Notes: generated by a model from the sequence alone, not told the origin. Counted from the stretch's first letter, positions 25,517-35,065 are shown. The stretch: DNA of 64,000 bases from an uncultured Oceanospirillaceae bacterium (GCA_937136055.1 CAKZOD010000012.1:1-64000); one strand, 5' to 3'. Numbers and translations: made by a program.

Positions 25517-26176
25517 ATGGCTCAATCTAAAACAGCAAAGCAAATACTCGATGCTGCAGAGGCTCTGTTTGCCGAACAGGGTTTTATTGAGACGACAATG
25601 CGCCAAATTACCAAAGAAGCGGGTGTTAATTTAGCGGCGATTAATTACCACTTTGGTTCAAAGCAAGGGTTGATTCAATCCCTTGCTGAGCATTTCTTAA
25701 AACCTTTCTCTGAATATATCGAGCAATCTTTGATTGAGCGTGATGCATTACTCGATAGCAGTTCACTTAAGATGGATGAGCTGCTTGAGCTTCTAATGCG
25801 TGCATTGTTGCACGTTAATCAGGAGAGCAATCACGCGCTATTAATGTTTACCCGTTTATTGGAGTTGGCTTATCTTAAAAGCCAAGAAGATTTGCGTTTA
25901 TTTATTATTGGCCGCTACGGCTCAAAGCTAAAGCCTTATATTGATTTGTTACGTAAGCAATCAGCATTAATGGAAGACGATGAGTTCTTCTGGCGTTTAC
26001 ATTTTGTGATGGGCTCAGTCATTTTTACATTGTCGAACTACAATATGCTTTCTCAAATCGAAAAATCAAAATTTGATACACAAGCGGAAATAGAGCGTAT
26101 TTTACACCGTATGATTCCTGTGCTTAGCGCAGGTATGCAAGCGCGTGGTGATAAATTGTACTTTAGTCGTTTGTAA
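25517..26176 (+). CDS. TetR-family regulator, PsrA-like
   Basis: A 219-aa one-component regulator. The N-terminal helix-turn-helix (about 10-55) reads ILDAAEALFAEQGFIETTMR, then EAGVNLAAINYHFGSKQGL, the recognition helix block. The C-terminal ligand domain is of the TetR_C_33/PsrA kind. Position immediately before nagZ is the same as psrA in Pseudomonas, where PsrA responds to long-chain fatty acids and controls beta-oxidation and rpoS. The functional assignment is by synteny and family. I saw no clear PsrA-type site (GAAAC-N4-GTTTC) in its own upstream region. Confidence 0.85.
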   Translation: MAQSKTAKQILDAAEALFAEQGFIETTMRQITKEAGVNLAAINYHFGSKQGLIQSLAEHFLKPFSEYIEQSLIERDALLDSSSLKMDELLELLMRALLHVNQESNHALLMFTRLLELAYLKSQEDLRLFIIGRYGSKLKPYIDLLRKQSALMEDDEFFWRLHFVMGSVIFTLSNYNMLSQIEKSKFDTQAEIERILHRMIPVLSAGMQARGDKLYFSRL

Positions 26177-26222
26177 CCCTTCTGTTTTTCTTAGCTCTCT
26201 ATCTACTTATTAAGGATGTAAA

Positions 26223-27251
26223 ATGCATTACGGGCGTTTGATGCTAGACGTTGCAGGTTTAAGTTTAACGGCGGATGAGCGTGAAATTTTGCACAATCCT
26301 CATGTTGGCGGTTTGATCTTATTTGCTCGCAATTATCAGTCAAAGCAGCAATTGGCTGCATTGATTGCGGATATTCGTCTGCAAAATAGCAAAATTGTCA
26401 TCGCTGTAGATCAAGAGGGTGGGAGAGTACAGCGCTTTCGCGAACAGTTTACACTTTTGCCTCCCATGTACAGCTTACATGTGTCCTATCAAAATAATCC
26501 TGAATTAGCCTGTGAGCAAGCGCTCGAATTGGGATGGTTGATGGCCTCAGAGCTAATAGATATGGATATTGATATCAGTTTAGCCCCCGTTTTAGATTTA
26601 CATTGGAATCATTCCTCTGTCATTGGCAATCGCGCATTTGGTGATGCCCATCAGCAGGTGTCTCAGCTTGCAAGCCGCTTTATGCAAGGGATGAGCGAGG
26701 CGGGAATGAAGGCAACCGGTAAACATTTTCCCGGTCACGGTTGGGCGGTAGCGGATTCACACTTAGAAGCTGCAATTGATGAACGTCCCTTTGAGCAAAT
26801 TGATGCTGATGACTTGCAGCCTTTTAAACAGTTGATAAAAGAAGGGTTGGCAGCGTTAATGCCTGCCCATGTCATTTATTCCCAGGTTGACAATAAGCCA
26901 GCTGGCTATTCAGATTATTGGCTAAAAACGGTTCTGCGTGAGCAGTTAGGCTTCAATGGCGTTATCTTTAGTGATGACTTAAACATGGAAGGCGCCGGGG
27001 TGATAGAGAATTCGGTGACGCAAGGAGCGTTTGCCAGTAGAGCTGCTGCGGCGATCGCTGCAGGTTGTGATACGGTGCTGATGTGCAATAATCCGGTTGG
27101 AGCGCAGCAAGTGCTCGCGTATTTGGTGGATAACAATATTGCACCATCGCAGCGCTTGGGGAGTATGAGAGCTAATAAAGCGGTGCGCGATCCGCAGCGC
27201 CACGAGAGTGCTGTTTTAATTGCTGAAACTTTGCGAGCACTTTGCGACTAG
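26223..27251 (+). CDS. nagZ: beta-N-acetylhexosaminidase NagZ
   Basis: A GH3 cytoplasmic enzyme removing GlcNAc from 1,6-anhydro-muropeptides in cell-wall recycling. It shows VGGLILFARNYQS, VDQEGGRVQRFRE, the catalytic loop KHFPGHGWAVADSH with the Asp-His acid/base dyad, and the nucleophile Asp in VIFSDDLNMEGA. The 342-aa length matches single-domain NagZ. AAGGATGT precedes the ATG. It lies 46 bases after the TetR gene and is likely co-transcribed with it. Confidence 0.95.
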   Translation: MHYGRLMLDVAGLSLTADEREILHNPHVGGLILFARNYQSKQQLAALIADIRLQNSKIVIAVDQEGGRVQRFREQFTLLPPMYSLHVSYQNNPELACEQALELGWLMASELIDMDIDISLAPVLDLHWNHSSVIGNRAFGDAHQQVSQLASRFMQGMSEAGMKATGKHFPGHGWAVADSHLEAAIDERPFEQIDADDLQPFKQLIKEGLAALMPAHVIYSQVDNKPAGYSDYWLKTVLREQLGFNGVIFSDDLNMEGAGVIENSVTQGAFASRAAAAIAAGCDTVLMCNNPVGAQQVLAYLVDNNIAPSQRLGSMRANKAVRDPQRHESAVLIAETLRALCD

Positions 27252-27290
27252 CAGCAAAGCCGTTGGGAATCTAAAAGTAAATATTAAGTA

Positions 27291-28463
27291 GTGGGACAAG
27301 CAGTGGAAGAAATATTAGATCAAGATGTATTGGATATTGAGAACTGGCTCTCTGGGTATTTATCATTAAGTACAGAAAGCGCGTGGTTGATTGCTGTTTT
27401 TTCAATTATATTTTTGACACTGCTATGTGCTTTCTTTGCGCGTATTTTCTTCAACCGTCTTGAAGTCCAGTTACTGAAAACAAAGAATCACTGGGACGAT
27501 ATATTATTACACGCTGTTAGGCGCCCGATTATTTTTATGATCTGGTTACTAGGCGGCTCTCTTGCCATATTTGCAGGCAATATAGTGGTGACGGACCTTG
27601 GTAGTGACTCTAGCAATATGTTGCTATCAATTGTTAGTCCGTTTCGCCGTGTTGGTATTATTCTGCTTGTCGCCTGGTTTTTGATTCGATTGATTAGCCT
27701 AACGGAAGTTAAGCTTATCGATCCAAAAGGTATAGATACAACCTTAGATCACACCACTATTAGCGCTTTTGGGAAGCTGCTGCGCCTCTCCATTATTATT
27801 AGTGTTACTTTGGTGGTGTTGCAGAGTTTAGGTTATAGCATTTCAGGGGTTTTAGCTTTTGGGGGAATAGGTGGGATAGCGGTCGGTTTTGCTGCAAAAG
27901 ATTTGCTAGCTAACTTTTTTGGCGGATTAATGATTTATATGGATAGGCCTTTTAAGGTCGGTGACTGGATCCGCTCCCCCGATAAAAATATTGAAGGTGT
28001 TGTTGAAGATATAGGTTGGCGATTAACACGAATTCGCACCTTTGATAAAAGGCCTCTATATGTACCTAACGCCACTTTTACAAGCATATCTGTTGAAAAC
28101 CCTTCTCGTATGAGCAACCGACGCATCTATGAAACTGTAGGTGTTCGCTATGCAGATATTGATACTTTGAGCGTAATATTAGAAGATGTTAGGCAGATGC
28201 TCGAAAATCATCAAGATATTGATAGCCAGCAAACGTTGATGGTTAATTTCAATAAAATGGCGGAGTCGTCACTGGAGTTTTTTATTTACACCTTCACTCA
28301 AACCACAAACTGGGAACGCTATCACAGAGTCAAAGAAGATGTGCTGTTTAATGTTGCCCGTATCATTGAGCAGCACAATGCTCAAGTGGCCTTTCCAACA
28401 CAAACATTACAGGTCGAATTAGAGCCTAGTAATGCACTTGCACGAATGCCCAGCGCTCAGTGA
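27291..28463 (+). CDS. MscS-family mechanosensitive channel
   Basis: A 390-aa inner-membrane protein with hydrophobic segments near 30-55, 80-100, 115-140 and 160-185. The last is followed by the pore-helix block LAFGGIGGIAVGFAAKDLL and ANFFGGLMIYMDRPFKVGDW of MscS. The beta domain follows (VVEDIGWRLTRIRTFDKRPLYVPN). It opens under membrane tension to release solutes. The start is uncertain: GTG 27291 or GTG 27303, with only a weak ribosome-binding site. Same strand as nagZ with a 39-base gap. Confidence 0.88.
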   Translation: MGQAVEEILDQDVLDIENWLSGYLSLSTESAWLIAVFSIIFLTLLCAFFARIFFNRLEVQLLKTKNHWDDILLHAVRRPIIFMIWLLGGSLAIFAGNIVVTDLGSDSSNMLLSIVSPFRRVGIILLVAWFLIRLISLTEVKLIDPKGIDTTLDHTTISAFGKLLRLSIIISVTLVVLQSLGYSISGVLAFGGIGGIAVGFAAKDLLANFFGGLMIYMDRPFKVGDWIRSPDKNIEGVVEDIGWRLTRIRTFDKRPLYVPNATFTSISVENPSRMSNRRIYETVGVRYADIDTLSVILEDVRQMLENHQDIDSQQTLMVNFNKMAESSLEFFIYTFTQTTNWERYHRVKEDVLFNVARIIEQHNAQVAFPTQTLQVELEPSNALARMPSAQ

Positions 28464-28638
28464 TAAATACTGAGCCGTTAAACAGTTAAGAAACACCGTT
28501 TTATTTCTGCTGAGCAAGATTACAAAATCGATTAATTTAATATTGTAAGCTCATTAATAGTAGATACTGAAAATAGCGTGTTGTGCAAGTTAAGCTGTGC
28601 TAGCACGCTGATGAGAAAAGTTTAAGAAAGAGGTTGTT

Positions 28639-29565
28639 ATGCCTATACGAATTCCTGATTTGCTCCCTGCTGTTGATTTACTAAATGGCGAAAATATCTT
28701 CGTGATGACAGAAACTCGCGCTATGCATCAAGATGTAAGGCCGTTGAAAGTTCTGTTGTTAAATCTGATGCCGAAGAAGATTGAAACAGAAAATCAGTTG
28801 ATCAGAATGCTATCAAACAGCCCACTGCAGATTGACTTTGAGCTGTTGCGCATCGATAACACTGAAAGTAAAAATACCCCAATTGCACACTTGAATAGTT
28901 TTTATCGGGATTTTGAAGACATCAAAGAAAACCATTACGATGGCTTGATTATTACCGGTGCGCCTCTGGGGCGAACTCCTTGGGAACAGGTGCGTTACAA
29001 AGATGAGATCACCGAGATAATAAACTGGTCTCAAGAGCATGTGACCTCAACTATGTTTTTATGCTGGGCAGTAGAAGCGGCGTTAAACATTTTCTACGAT
29101 TTACCTAAAAATTTGCGTGAAGAAAAGCTATCGGGGGTGTACCAGCACAAAACACGTCATAAGCATGAAACACTGACTCGTGGCTTTGATGATTACTTTA
29201 AAGCACCGCATTCTCGCTATGCTGACTACCCCGTGAATGTGATAAAAAATCACACCGATTTGCATATTTTGGCCAGCTCAGAAGAAGCCGGTGTGTATTT
29301 AATGGCAAGTTCTGATCGCAAGCGCGTGTTTGTAACAGGTCACCCTGAGTACGATGCTGAAACGTTAGCACAAGAGTATTGGCGCGATCTGGATGCTGGG
29401 CTAGAGCCTGAGGTGCCTTGTGATTATTTTGTAAGTGATGATCCGCAGGAAAAACCTTGTAGTACTTGGCGCTCACATGCCAATTTACTCTTTACGAATT
29501 GGCTAAATTACTATGTTTACCAGATCACTCCGTATCAATTAAATACAGAGTCACGTGATGTTTAA
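28639..29565 (+). CDS. metA: homoserine O-succinyltransferase
   Basis: First committed step of methionine synthesis: homoserine plus succinyl-CoA. The 308-aa protein has [26 protein letters not shown], the acyl-accepting Cys142 in [11 protein letters not shown] and the catalytic His-x-Glu in VTGHPEYD. Residue 111 is Gly, which in this family goes with succinyl-CoA; acetyl-CoA users have Glu there. AAAGAGGTT precedes the ATG. No MetJ box or SAM riboswitch was recognised in the 170 bases upstream. Confidence 0.95.
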   Translation: MPIRIPDLLPAVDLLNGENIFVMTETRAMHQDVRPLKVLLLNLMPKKIETENQLIRMLSNSPLQIDFELLRIDNTESKNTPIAHLNSFYRDFEDIKENHYDGLIITGAPLGRTPWEQVRYKDEITEIINWSQEHVTSTMFLCWAVEAALNIFYDLPKNLREEKLSGVYQHKTRHKHETLTRGFDDYFKAPHSRYADYPVNVIKNHTDLHILASSEEAGVYLMASSDRKRVFVTGHPEYDAETLAQEYWRDLDAGLEPEVPCDYFVSDDPQEKPCSTWRSHANLLFTNWLNYYVYQITPYQLNTESRDV

Positions 29566-29591
29566 GAAATAGTGATTTGAGAGGGTGTGGA

Positions 29592-30341
29592 ATGACAAAA
29601 ATAGCTTTAGTTACTGGAGGGGGGCGCGGTATCGGTCGCGCAGTCGCGCTATTACTTGCCCGTCACGATTATGATGTTTGCGTCAATTACTTGAGCAATG
29701 ATGTGGCCGCTGAACAAGTGAAGCTTGAGATTGAAGCCTTGGGGCAGCGCTGCATGTTGTATAAGGCAGATGTGAGTGATGAGCAGCAAGTGGTCGCGAT
29801 GTTCAATAGCATCGATGAGCATTTAGGCAAATTGAGCGCCTTGGTCAATAACGCTGCTTTGATGCTGCCGCAGCTAACGATTGAGTCTGTTAATCAGGAG
29901 CGTTTAACGCAGATGTTTAGTAGCAATGTGAATAGCTATTTTTTATGTGCTCGCGAGGCGGTGTTGCGGATGGCATTTAAGCACGGTGGAGAAGGGGGAG
30001 CTATCGTTAATGTGTCATCACTGGCAGCGCTGACTGGCTCACCCAATGAGTATCTAGATTACGCCGCAACTAAGGGCGCAATCGATACTTTAACGACTGG
30101 GCTTGCAAGAGAAATGAGTCGCGAAGGGGTGCGTGTTAATGGCGTTCGCCCAGGGCTTATTTATACGGATATGCATGCGGATGGCGGTGAAGCGGGGCGT
30201 GTGGATCGCGTTAAAGAAAACTTGCCTTTAGGTCGTGGTGGAACACCTGAGGAAGTGGCTGAAGCGATCTATTTTCTGCTCTCTGAAAAATCTGCTTTCA
30301 GCACGGGTGATAGTATTAATGTCTCTGGTGGGTTGAATTAA
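29592..30341 (+). CDS. SDR-family oxidoreductase
   Basis: A 249-aa short-chain dehydrogenase/reductase. It has the NAD(P)-binding TGGGRGIGRAVA at residues 8-19, SALVNNAALM, the catalytic Ser in IVNVSSLAAL, YAATKGA (Tyr and Lys) and INVSGGLN at the end. The substrate is unknown; it resembles glucose-1-dehydrogenase/FabG-like enzymes. I take ATG 29592 with GAGAGGG upstream, not TTG 29577. It follows metA by 26 bases and may be transcribed with it; the hairpin at 30383-30409 ends the unit. Confidence 0.9.
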   Translation: MTKIALVTGGGRGIGRAVALLLARHDYDVCVNYLSNDVAAEQVKLEIEALGQRCMLYKADVSDEQQVVAMFNSIDEHLGKLSALVNNAALMLPQLTIESVNQERLTQMFSSNVNSYFLCAREAVLRMAFKHGGEGGAIVNVSSLAALTGSPNEYLDYAATKGAIDTLTTGLAREMSREGVRVNGVRPGLIYTDMHADGGEAGRVDRVKENLPLGRGGTPEEVAEAIYFLLSEKSAFSTGDSINVSGGLN

Positions 30342-30382
30342 GTGATTTGACTTTGTGGGTGTTCTTTCTTGCTAGCATATTT

Positions 30383-30409
30383 AAAAGCGCCATTTATGGC
30401 GCTTTTTTT
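30383..30409 (+). terminator. intrinsic terminator after the SDR gene
   Basis: AAAAGCGCC-atttat-GGCGCTTTT stem followed by a run of T residues, 42 bases after the SDR stop codon. Confidence 0.9.
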
Positions 30410-30483
30410 GGTTTGAGGTGAAGTGTTTTATGGGTTTAATTTCGCGAATCACTTATTCCTTGATCTTGGGTCAAGTTTGATAC

Positions 30484-30512
30484 TTGGACTCTGCAAATGC
30501 AGTGCGTATAAT
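30484..30512 (+). promoter_or_regulatory. sigma-70-type promoter of miaE
   Basis: TTGGAC at 30484-30489, a 17-bp spacer, and TATAAT at 30507-30512, 27 bases before the miaE start. CTTGATC...GTCAAG just upstream forms a small inverted repeat. Confidence 0.7.
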
Positions 30513-30538
30513 GGCGGCCTTCTAAAATAGGATAGACC

Positions 30539-31168
30539 ATGACAGCACTTGATGAAATTAAGCAGTTTTTAGGCTGCGAGACCCCGCAAGCTTGGATTGA
30601 TGTAGCACTTACCCAGCAACCGCTTATGTTGATCGATCACGCACATTGTGAAAAAAAGGCGGCTTCAACAGCCATGACATTGATGTTTCGATATGTCGAT
30701 AGACCAGATTTGCTGCGCAAAATGTCACGCTTAGCCAGAGAAGAGTTGATTCATTTTGAGCAAGTGTTGGCAATTATGGAAGATCGCGGGATTGAATACA
30801 CTCATCTAGGTGCTTCTCGCTATGCTGGAGGGTTACGTGAAATTGTGAGAACACATGAGCCTGAGCGACTAATTGATATCATGATTATTGGTGCATTTGT
30901 TGAGGCGCGATCGTGTGAGCGATTTGCAAAGCTGGCGCCTTTTCTCGACTCAGAGTTAGAGCGTTTTTATAATTCATTACTTAAGTCAGAGGGGCGTCAC
31001 TATCAAGATTATCTGCACTTGGCGCAATCTTATTCTCCAGAGCCTATAGAAGAGCGTATTGAAGCGTTTAGAAAAATCGAGACGCAGCTGATAATGAGTG
31101 ATGATTCAGAATTTCGCTTCCACAGTGGTGTGCCGGTATTGGCGAGCCCTGAACAAGAAAGTGAATAG
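30539..31168 (+). CDS. miaE: tRNA 2-methylthio-N6-isopentenyl adenosine-37 hydroxylase
   Basis: A diiron, ferritin-like enzyme that hydroxylates the isopentenyl group of ms2i6A37 in tRNAs. The 209-aa product has the iron-ligand blocks HAHCEKKAASTAM, REELIHFEQVL (ExxH), FVEARSCERF and KSEGRHYQDYL (ExxH). It requires MiaA and MiaB, whose genes are outside this window. It has its own promoter 27 bases upstream and the ttcA start about 40 bases downstream, so the two tRNA modification genes may share a transcript. Confidence 0.94.
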   Translation: MTALDEIKQFLGCETPQAWIDVALTQQPLMLIDHAHCEKKAASTAMTLMFRYVDRPDLLRKMSRLAREELIHFEQVLAIMEDRGIEYTHLGASRYAGGLREIVRTHEPERLIDIMIIGAFVEARSCERFAKLAPFLDSELERFYNSLLKSEGRHYQDYLHLAQSYSPEPIEERIEAFRKIETQLIMSDDSEFRFHSGVPVLASPEQESE

Positions 31169-31206
31169 TTAGCAAAAAACAACTTTATTAAACTTTGAGC
31201 ACAACC

Positions 31207-32154
31207 ATGCAAACTTATACCCCAGCAGCAGATGAAGCATCTGTAGCAGACGCTGATCAAGCAAATAGCGACAAGATGAAAGTCAACCAGTTCAATAAAG
31301 TGCAGCGTAAGCTGCGACGAGAAGTGGGGCGAGCTGTGACAGACTATAATATGATTGATGACGGTGATCGCATCATGGTTTGTCTGTCAGGGGGGAAAGA
31401 TTCGTTTGCTATGCTTGATCTGCTGATAAGCTTAAAGCGAAATGCGCCAATATCGTTTGATCTAATTGCTGTCAATCTCGATCAAAAACAGCCGGGCTTC
31501 CCTGAGCATATACTGCCAGAATACCTAGAAGAGACAGGGCTTGAGTATTACATCGTTGAGCGTGATACTTATTCTGTGGTGCGCAGCAAAATCCCAGTGG
31601 GTAAGAAAACCTGCGGTCTTTGCTCGCGATTACGCCGTGGCACTTTATACGCATTTGCTGAAGAAATTAACGCCAATAAAATTGCATTAGGTCATCACCG
31701 TGATGACATCGTTGAGACAATGTTCTTAAATATGTTTCACGGTGCAAGACTTGCGGGTATGCCGCCAAAATTGCGCTCAGATGATGGTCGTAATGTTATT
31801 ATTCGCCCGTTAGCCTATGCGCGCGAGCAAGATATAATTCAATACGCATCCTATCGAGAATTCCCCATTATCCCTTGTAACCTTTGTGGCTCCCAAGAAA
31901 ACTTACAGCGTCAAAATGTTAAAGCAATGCTTGAGCAGTGGGAGCGTGAATATCCAGGTCGAACTGAAAGTATTTTTGGTGCCATGCAAAATGTCGCGCC
32001 AAGCCAGCTTGCAGATAGAAGCTTGTTTGATTTTGAAAGCTTAACTATTGATCGCTCTGCACAGCGTGAAGCTTATGAGTATGCAGATGCTCAGCAAGTG
32101 AATAAAAGCAGAGAAAACCCTGTGCAAATTATCGAGGCGGTAAGCCTTAGTTGA
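31207..32154 (+). CDS. ttcA: tRNA 2-thiocytidine-32 synthetase TtcA
   Basis: An iron-sulfur PP-loop enzyme that thiolates cytidine 32 in tRNA. It has the ATP-binding [12 protein letters not shown], the two CxxC motifs ([12 protein letters not shown] and IPCNLCGSQ) that hold the cluster, and [19 protein letters not shown]. The C-terminus has the usual PSQLAD motif plus about 40 further residues. The start is uncertain: ATG 31207 with TTGAG seven bases before, or TTG 31195. Adjacent miaE also modifies tRNA, so the pair forms a tRNA-modification unit. Confidence 0.94.
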   Translation: MQTYTPAADEASVADADQANSDKMKVNQFNKVQRKLRREVGRAVTDYNMIDDGDRIMVCLSGGKDSFAMLDLLISLKRNAPISFDLIAVNLDQKQPGFPEHILPEYLEETGLEYYIVERDTYSVVRSKIPVGKKTCGLCSRLRRGTLYAFAEEINANKIALGHHRDDIVETMFLNMFHGARLAGMPPKLRSDDGRNVIIRPLAYAREQDIIQYASYREFPIIPCNLCGSQENLQRQNVKAMLEQWEREYPGRTESIFGAMQNVAPSQLADRSLFDFESLTIDRSAQREAYEYADAQQVNKSRENPVQIIEAVSLS

Positions 32155-32170
32155 GCAAAATAACTTATGA

Positions 32171-32204
32171 CAGCCTTCTATGTTGTGGGTTATGAAGAAG
32201 GCTG
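32171..32204. terminator. possible shared hairpin between convergent genes
   Basis: CAGCCTTC (32171-32178) pairs with GAAGGCTG (32197-32204) across an 18-base loop, between ttcA and the convergent FemAB-like gene, overlapping the last codons of the latter. There is no T-run, so termination strength is doubtful. Confidence 0.35.
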
Positions 32205-33341
32205 CTTGAAAGGCAGTTGATTAGTCAGCAATGTTTTGTGCTCTTGAATTGCTTCTCCTTCTCGTAGCAGAAAATCAGCAATGGCGTCGCTAAATTGTGG
32301 ATCTGCAATATAGTGACTTGAATAAGTGCTAATCGGTTTGAAACCGCGCTTTATTTTGTGCTCACCTTGGGCGCCAGGGTCAAAGCGATCGATACTATGT
32401 TCGATGCAATATTCCAATCCTCTGTAGTAGCAAGTTTCGAAATGTAAGCTATCGAAATTTTCTAAACATCCCCAGTAACGACCGTAAAGAACAGACTCTT
32501 TTGGGTTGGTGTTTTTAAAGCACCAAGCGCAAGCAACTATGTTATCTTCATATTTAGCGGTAAACAGCACTATCTGTTCAGGGATTTCATTTAGCAGTTG
32601 TTTGAAAAATTGCTCATTTAAATAGCCTTGGCGGCCACGCTTTAAATAAGTGAGTTGGTAGCAGTAGTAAAAGTGTGTCAGTAACTCATTATTAATATCG
32701 CTGCCTTCGATGCATTCAATAATGACATTTTGTTCCTTAACCGTGCGTCGTTCGCGTTTAATGCTTTTGCGTTTTCGGGAAGTGAAGGTATCAAGATACT
32801 CATCAAAGTTCTTGTAGTTATTGTTTTGCCAATGGTATTGAATGCCTGTGCGGTTTAATAAGCCTTGAGAGGCTATTTCGCGATGCTGTTCTTCAGTTGC
32901 AAAGAGGCCGTGCCAGCTGGAAAAGCCATATTTGTCACAAAGCGCTTTGATGTATTGAATAATCTCTGGAAGTACTTGATCAAGAGCTATGGTGCAGGCA
33001 ATGCGAGGTCCATAACAAGGGCTAAATGGGATGGCTGTCAGTAGCTTAGGATAGTAATCAAGTTGGTATCTAGCATAAGCATTTGCCCAATCCCAATCAA
33101 AGACATATTCCCCGTTTGAGTTGGTTTTTTGATACATCGGCATAATCGCGACGAGCTGCTTGTTTTGGTATACACATAAATGCTGAGGTTGCCAGCCTGT
33201 GCGCGCTGTTGTACAGCCGCTGCGCTCGAGAGCTGCAAGGAATTCATGGCGTAAAAAAGGGTAGTGGGTGCCGCAAATTTGATTCCAGCTGTGTGGGTTT
33301 ATTTGCAAAATGCTATTAATGGTTGTGATGCTTAATGACAT
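32190..33341 (-). CDS. FemAB/GNAT-like acyltransferase (COG3146, DUF482)
   Basis: A 383-aa protein of the DUF482 peptidogalycan-biosynthesis group, which has a duplicated GNAT fold like Fem transferases. The typical pieces are FSPCYGPRIA, SSWHGLFATEEQ, QYHWQNNNYKNFDEYLDTF followed by a SRKRKSIKRERR basic block, SVLYGRYWGC and FDPGAQGEHKIKRGF near the C-terminus. The substrate is not established in the literature I know; aminoacyl or acyl transfer is inferred from the fold. Single gene, convergent with ttcA. Confidence 0.85.
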   Translation of the reverse strand: MSLSITTINSILQINPHSWNQICGTHYPFLRHEFLAALERSGCTTARTGWQPQHLCVYQNKQLVAIMPMYQKTNSNGEYVFDWDWANAYARYQLDYYPKLLTAIPFSPCYGPRIACTIALDQVLPEIIQYIKALCDKYGFSSWHGLFATEEQHREIASQGLLNRTGIQYHWQNNNYKNFDEYLDTFTSRKRKSIKRERRTVKEQNVIIECIEGSDINNELLTHFYYCYQLTYLKRGRQGYLNEQFFKQLLNEIPEQIVLFTAKYEDNIVACAWCFKNTNPKESVLYGRYWGCLENFDSLHFETCYYRGLEYCIEHSIDRFDPGAQGEHKIKRGFKPISTYSSHYIADPQFSDAIADFLLREGEAIQEHKTLLTNQLPFKQPSS

Positions 33342-33598
33342 GGCTAGAGTTCTATAATTTATTCATTTCAATATTAGCAAGTTAGGCAATAAGTTGCAGT
33401 CTAAAAGTGAATACAAGGAGCCTTCCTTAAATGATTTGTTTCTAGCGGCATCGATAAAGGCTAACAAGTGTGTAAGGAATTGATGGCAATGGTTTTTTGC
33501 ACGAAATTTCATTGCTCGTTGAAGAGTGAGTCGTCATACTTATCTTATATAAAAACGCTTTGCAGATATGGCGGTGAGGTTCTTATTGCTTTTGTCCT

Positions 33599-33867
33599 TT
33601 AGGGAGCATGCGATTAAGTCCCAAACGCCTCTGGCGTACAGGATTTTTCGTGATAGAGACAATGCTTACAGGCGGGCTGGTTGCCCGGCGAAAAGCATTA
33701 ACGAAGATCACGGAATATCCTGTACGCCCCGTAGGGTGGACGACTAAGGGGGCTCTCCTTTGTCAAAATACTTGTTGAGGACTGGTCATTTACTGCGTAT
33801 TTTTTCGCGGATCTGGCCCCTTAGTTGTCCACAGAGAAGGTTTGGGGACTTGATCGCATGTTCCTTA
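33599..33867. mobile_element. structured three-way-junction element, copy 2 (full length)
   Basis: A 269-bp second copy with the plan of 863-1133. The ends are GAGCATGCGATTAAGTCC (left) and its complement with two mismatches (right, ending near 33867). Arm 1 pairs 33633-33652 with 33709-33728, with inner hairpin AATGCTT (33661-33667)/AAGCATT (33693-33699). Arm 2 pairs 33736-33753 with 33815-33832. The arms differ from copy 1 at many positions but remain complementary. It lies 41 bases before the HIT gene, so it forms most of that gene's upstream region. Confidence 0.7.
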
Positions 33868-33908
33868 GTAAAGCGGTGGTTTAAATCTAGTGTAGAAAGG
33901 TGATGATT

Positions 33909-34355
33909 ATGGATGAGTTAGAATTGGAGTTTCAGCTAGATAAGCAGCTAGCTGCGGATAGTGTCTTTTTAGGTGATCTACCGCTAAGTCGGTTGTTGTT
34001 GATTAATGATAAGCAATACCCTTGGTTTGTATTGGTGCCAAGACGCGAAAATGTGTCGGAGATTTATCACTTATCACTACAAGATAGAGAACAGTTAATG
34101 GTTGAGTCTTGCGATTTAAGTGCAGCGTTAGCGGATGGTTTTAATGCGCATAAGATGAATGTGGCAGCGTTAGGTAATGTTGTTAAGCAGCTGCACCTGC
34201 ATCATGTGGTGCGCTTTGTGGGGGATGCAGCTTGGCCTGCGCCAGTATGGGGAGTGCATTCGCTTAAACCTTATGCCGATCAAGAAATAGAGCAAATACG
34301 TGCCAAGATAAAAATGCTATTGGCAACTAAAATCGCTTTTGAGCCTGTTGTTTAA
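33909..34355 (+). CDS. HIT-family protein
   Basis: A 148-aa histidine-triad protein. The core reads PWFVLVPRRENVSEIYHL and VAALGNVVKQLHLHHVVRF; the LHLHHVV segment is the HIT nucleotide-binding motif. These proteins hydrolyse or transfer nucleotides. I use ATG 33909, which has AGAAAGG eight bases before it, over the GTG/ATG pair at 33900/33903. The structured element ends 41 bases upstream, which could affect expression. Confidence 0.9.
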   Translation: MDELELEFQLDKQLAADSVFLGDLPLSRLLLINDKQYPWFVLVPRRENVSEIYHLSLQDREQLMVESCDLSAALADGFNAHKMNVAALGNVVKQLHLHHVVRFVGDAAWPAPVWGVHSLKPYADQEIEQIRAKIKMLLATKIAFEPVV

Positions 34356-34427
34356 AATGACAGCTCAAGGCAGTGGTTTATTAGATATTAGAAATAATAA
34401 ATGTATGAATAGGAAGTAGGGGATTCA

Positions 34428-34871
34428 ATGTACGGTATTTTGTTGTTGCTGCATTTGTTAGGTGCAATGATTTGGACAGGTGGGCATATTATTTTGTCAG
34501 TGGTGATTCTGCCAAAAGTATTGCGTGATAAATCCCCTGAGCAGTTGTTGGCGTTTGAATCGGTCTTTGAAAAAATTGGCATGCCTGCGCTAATTGTGCA
34601 AATAGTGACAGGCTTGCTGCTGGCGCATCGTATGCTACCAGATGTGAGTTTATGGTTTGATTTTACAAATCCAATAAGCCATGTGATCGCGACTAAACTA
34701 ACGCTTTTAGCGTTAACGTTTGGCTTTGCCTTGGATGCGCGTTTTAGAGTGATCCCTGCGCTTTGTAAAGAAAGTTTGCCTGTAATGGCGTGGCATATTA
34801 TCCCCGTTACTGTGTTTTCAATCCTCTTTGTGGTGGCAGGCGTCTCGTTTCGAACGGGCTGGCTGTATTGA
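34428..34871 (+). CDS. CopD-family membrane protein
   Basis: A 147-aa protein with four hydrophobic helices (about 2-24, 50-68, 85-105, 122-143). Histidines in LLLHLLGAMIWTGGHII and in MAWHIIPVT match the CopD/YqjF-like domain, linked to copper transport or haem binding in related proteins. The function here is not proven. AAGTAGGGG precedes the ATG. It is on the same strand as the HIT gene, with a 72-base gap. Confidence 0.8.
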   Translation: MYGILLLLHLLGAMIWTGGHIILSVVILPKVLRDKSPEQLLAFESVFEKIGMPALIVQIVTGLLLAHRMLPDVSLWFDFTNPISHVIATKLTLLALTFGFALDARFRVIPALCKESLPVMAWHIIPVTVFSILFVVAGVSFRTGWLY

Positions 34872-35030
34872 TAGCAGATACAGTTGTTGTGGGTGTTAGT
34901 GTGAATGTGAGTCGCGAGTGATAATCGTCACTGGTTTTATTGTTTTGGGTTGAGGCAGTAGGATTTGTTGCGGTTTATCAGCGCTCCAAGGAATATTGTA
35001 TTTAACCCACACAAACGCAAAATATTGGGG

Positions 35031-35036
35031 TATAAT
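35031..35036 (+). promoter_or_regulatory. -10 box upstream of fmdB-like gene and aspS
   Basis: TATAAT preceded by TTGGGG, 30 bases before the fmdB-like ATG. No good -35 hexamer lies 16-18 bases upstream, so only the -10 is called. Confidence 0.45.
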
Positions 35037-35065
35037 TCGCCGCTTTGATTATTTTGGACGATACC

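Noticed and set aside
28466..28638. SAM riboswitch or MetJ operator upstream of metA
   Set aside because: No AGACGTCT-like met boxes and no recognisable riboswitch core were found.
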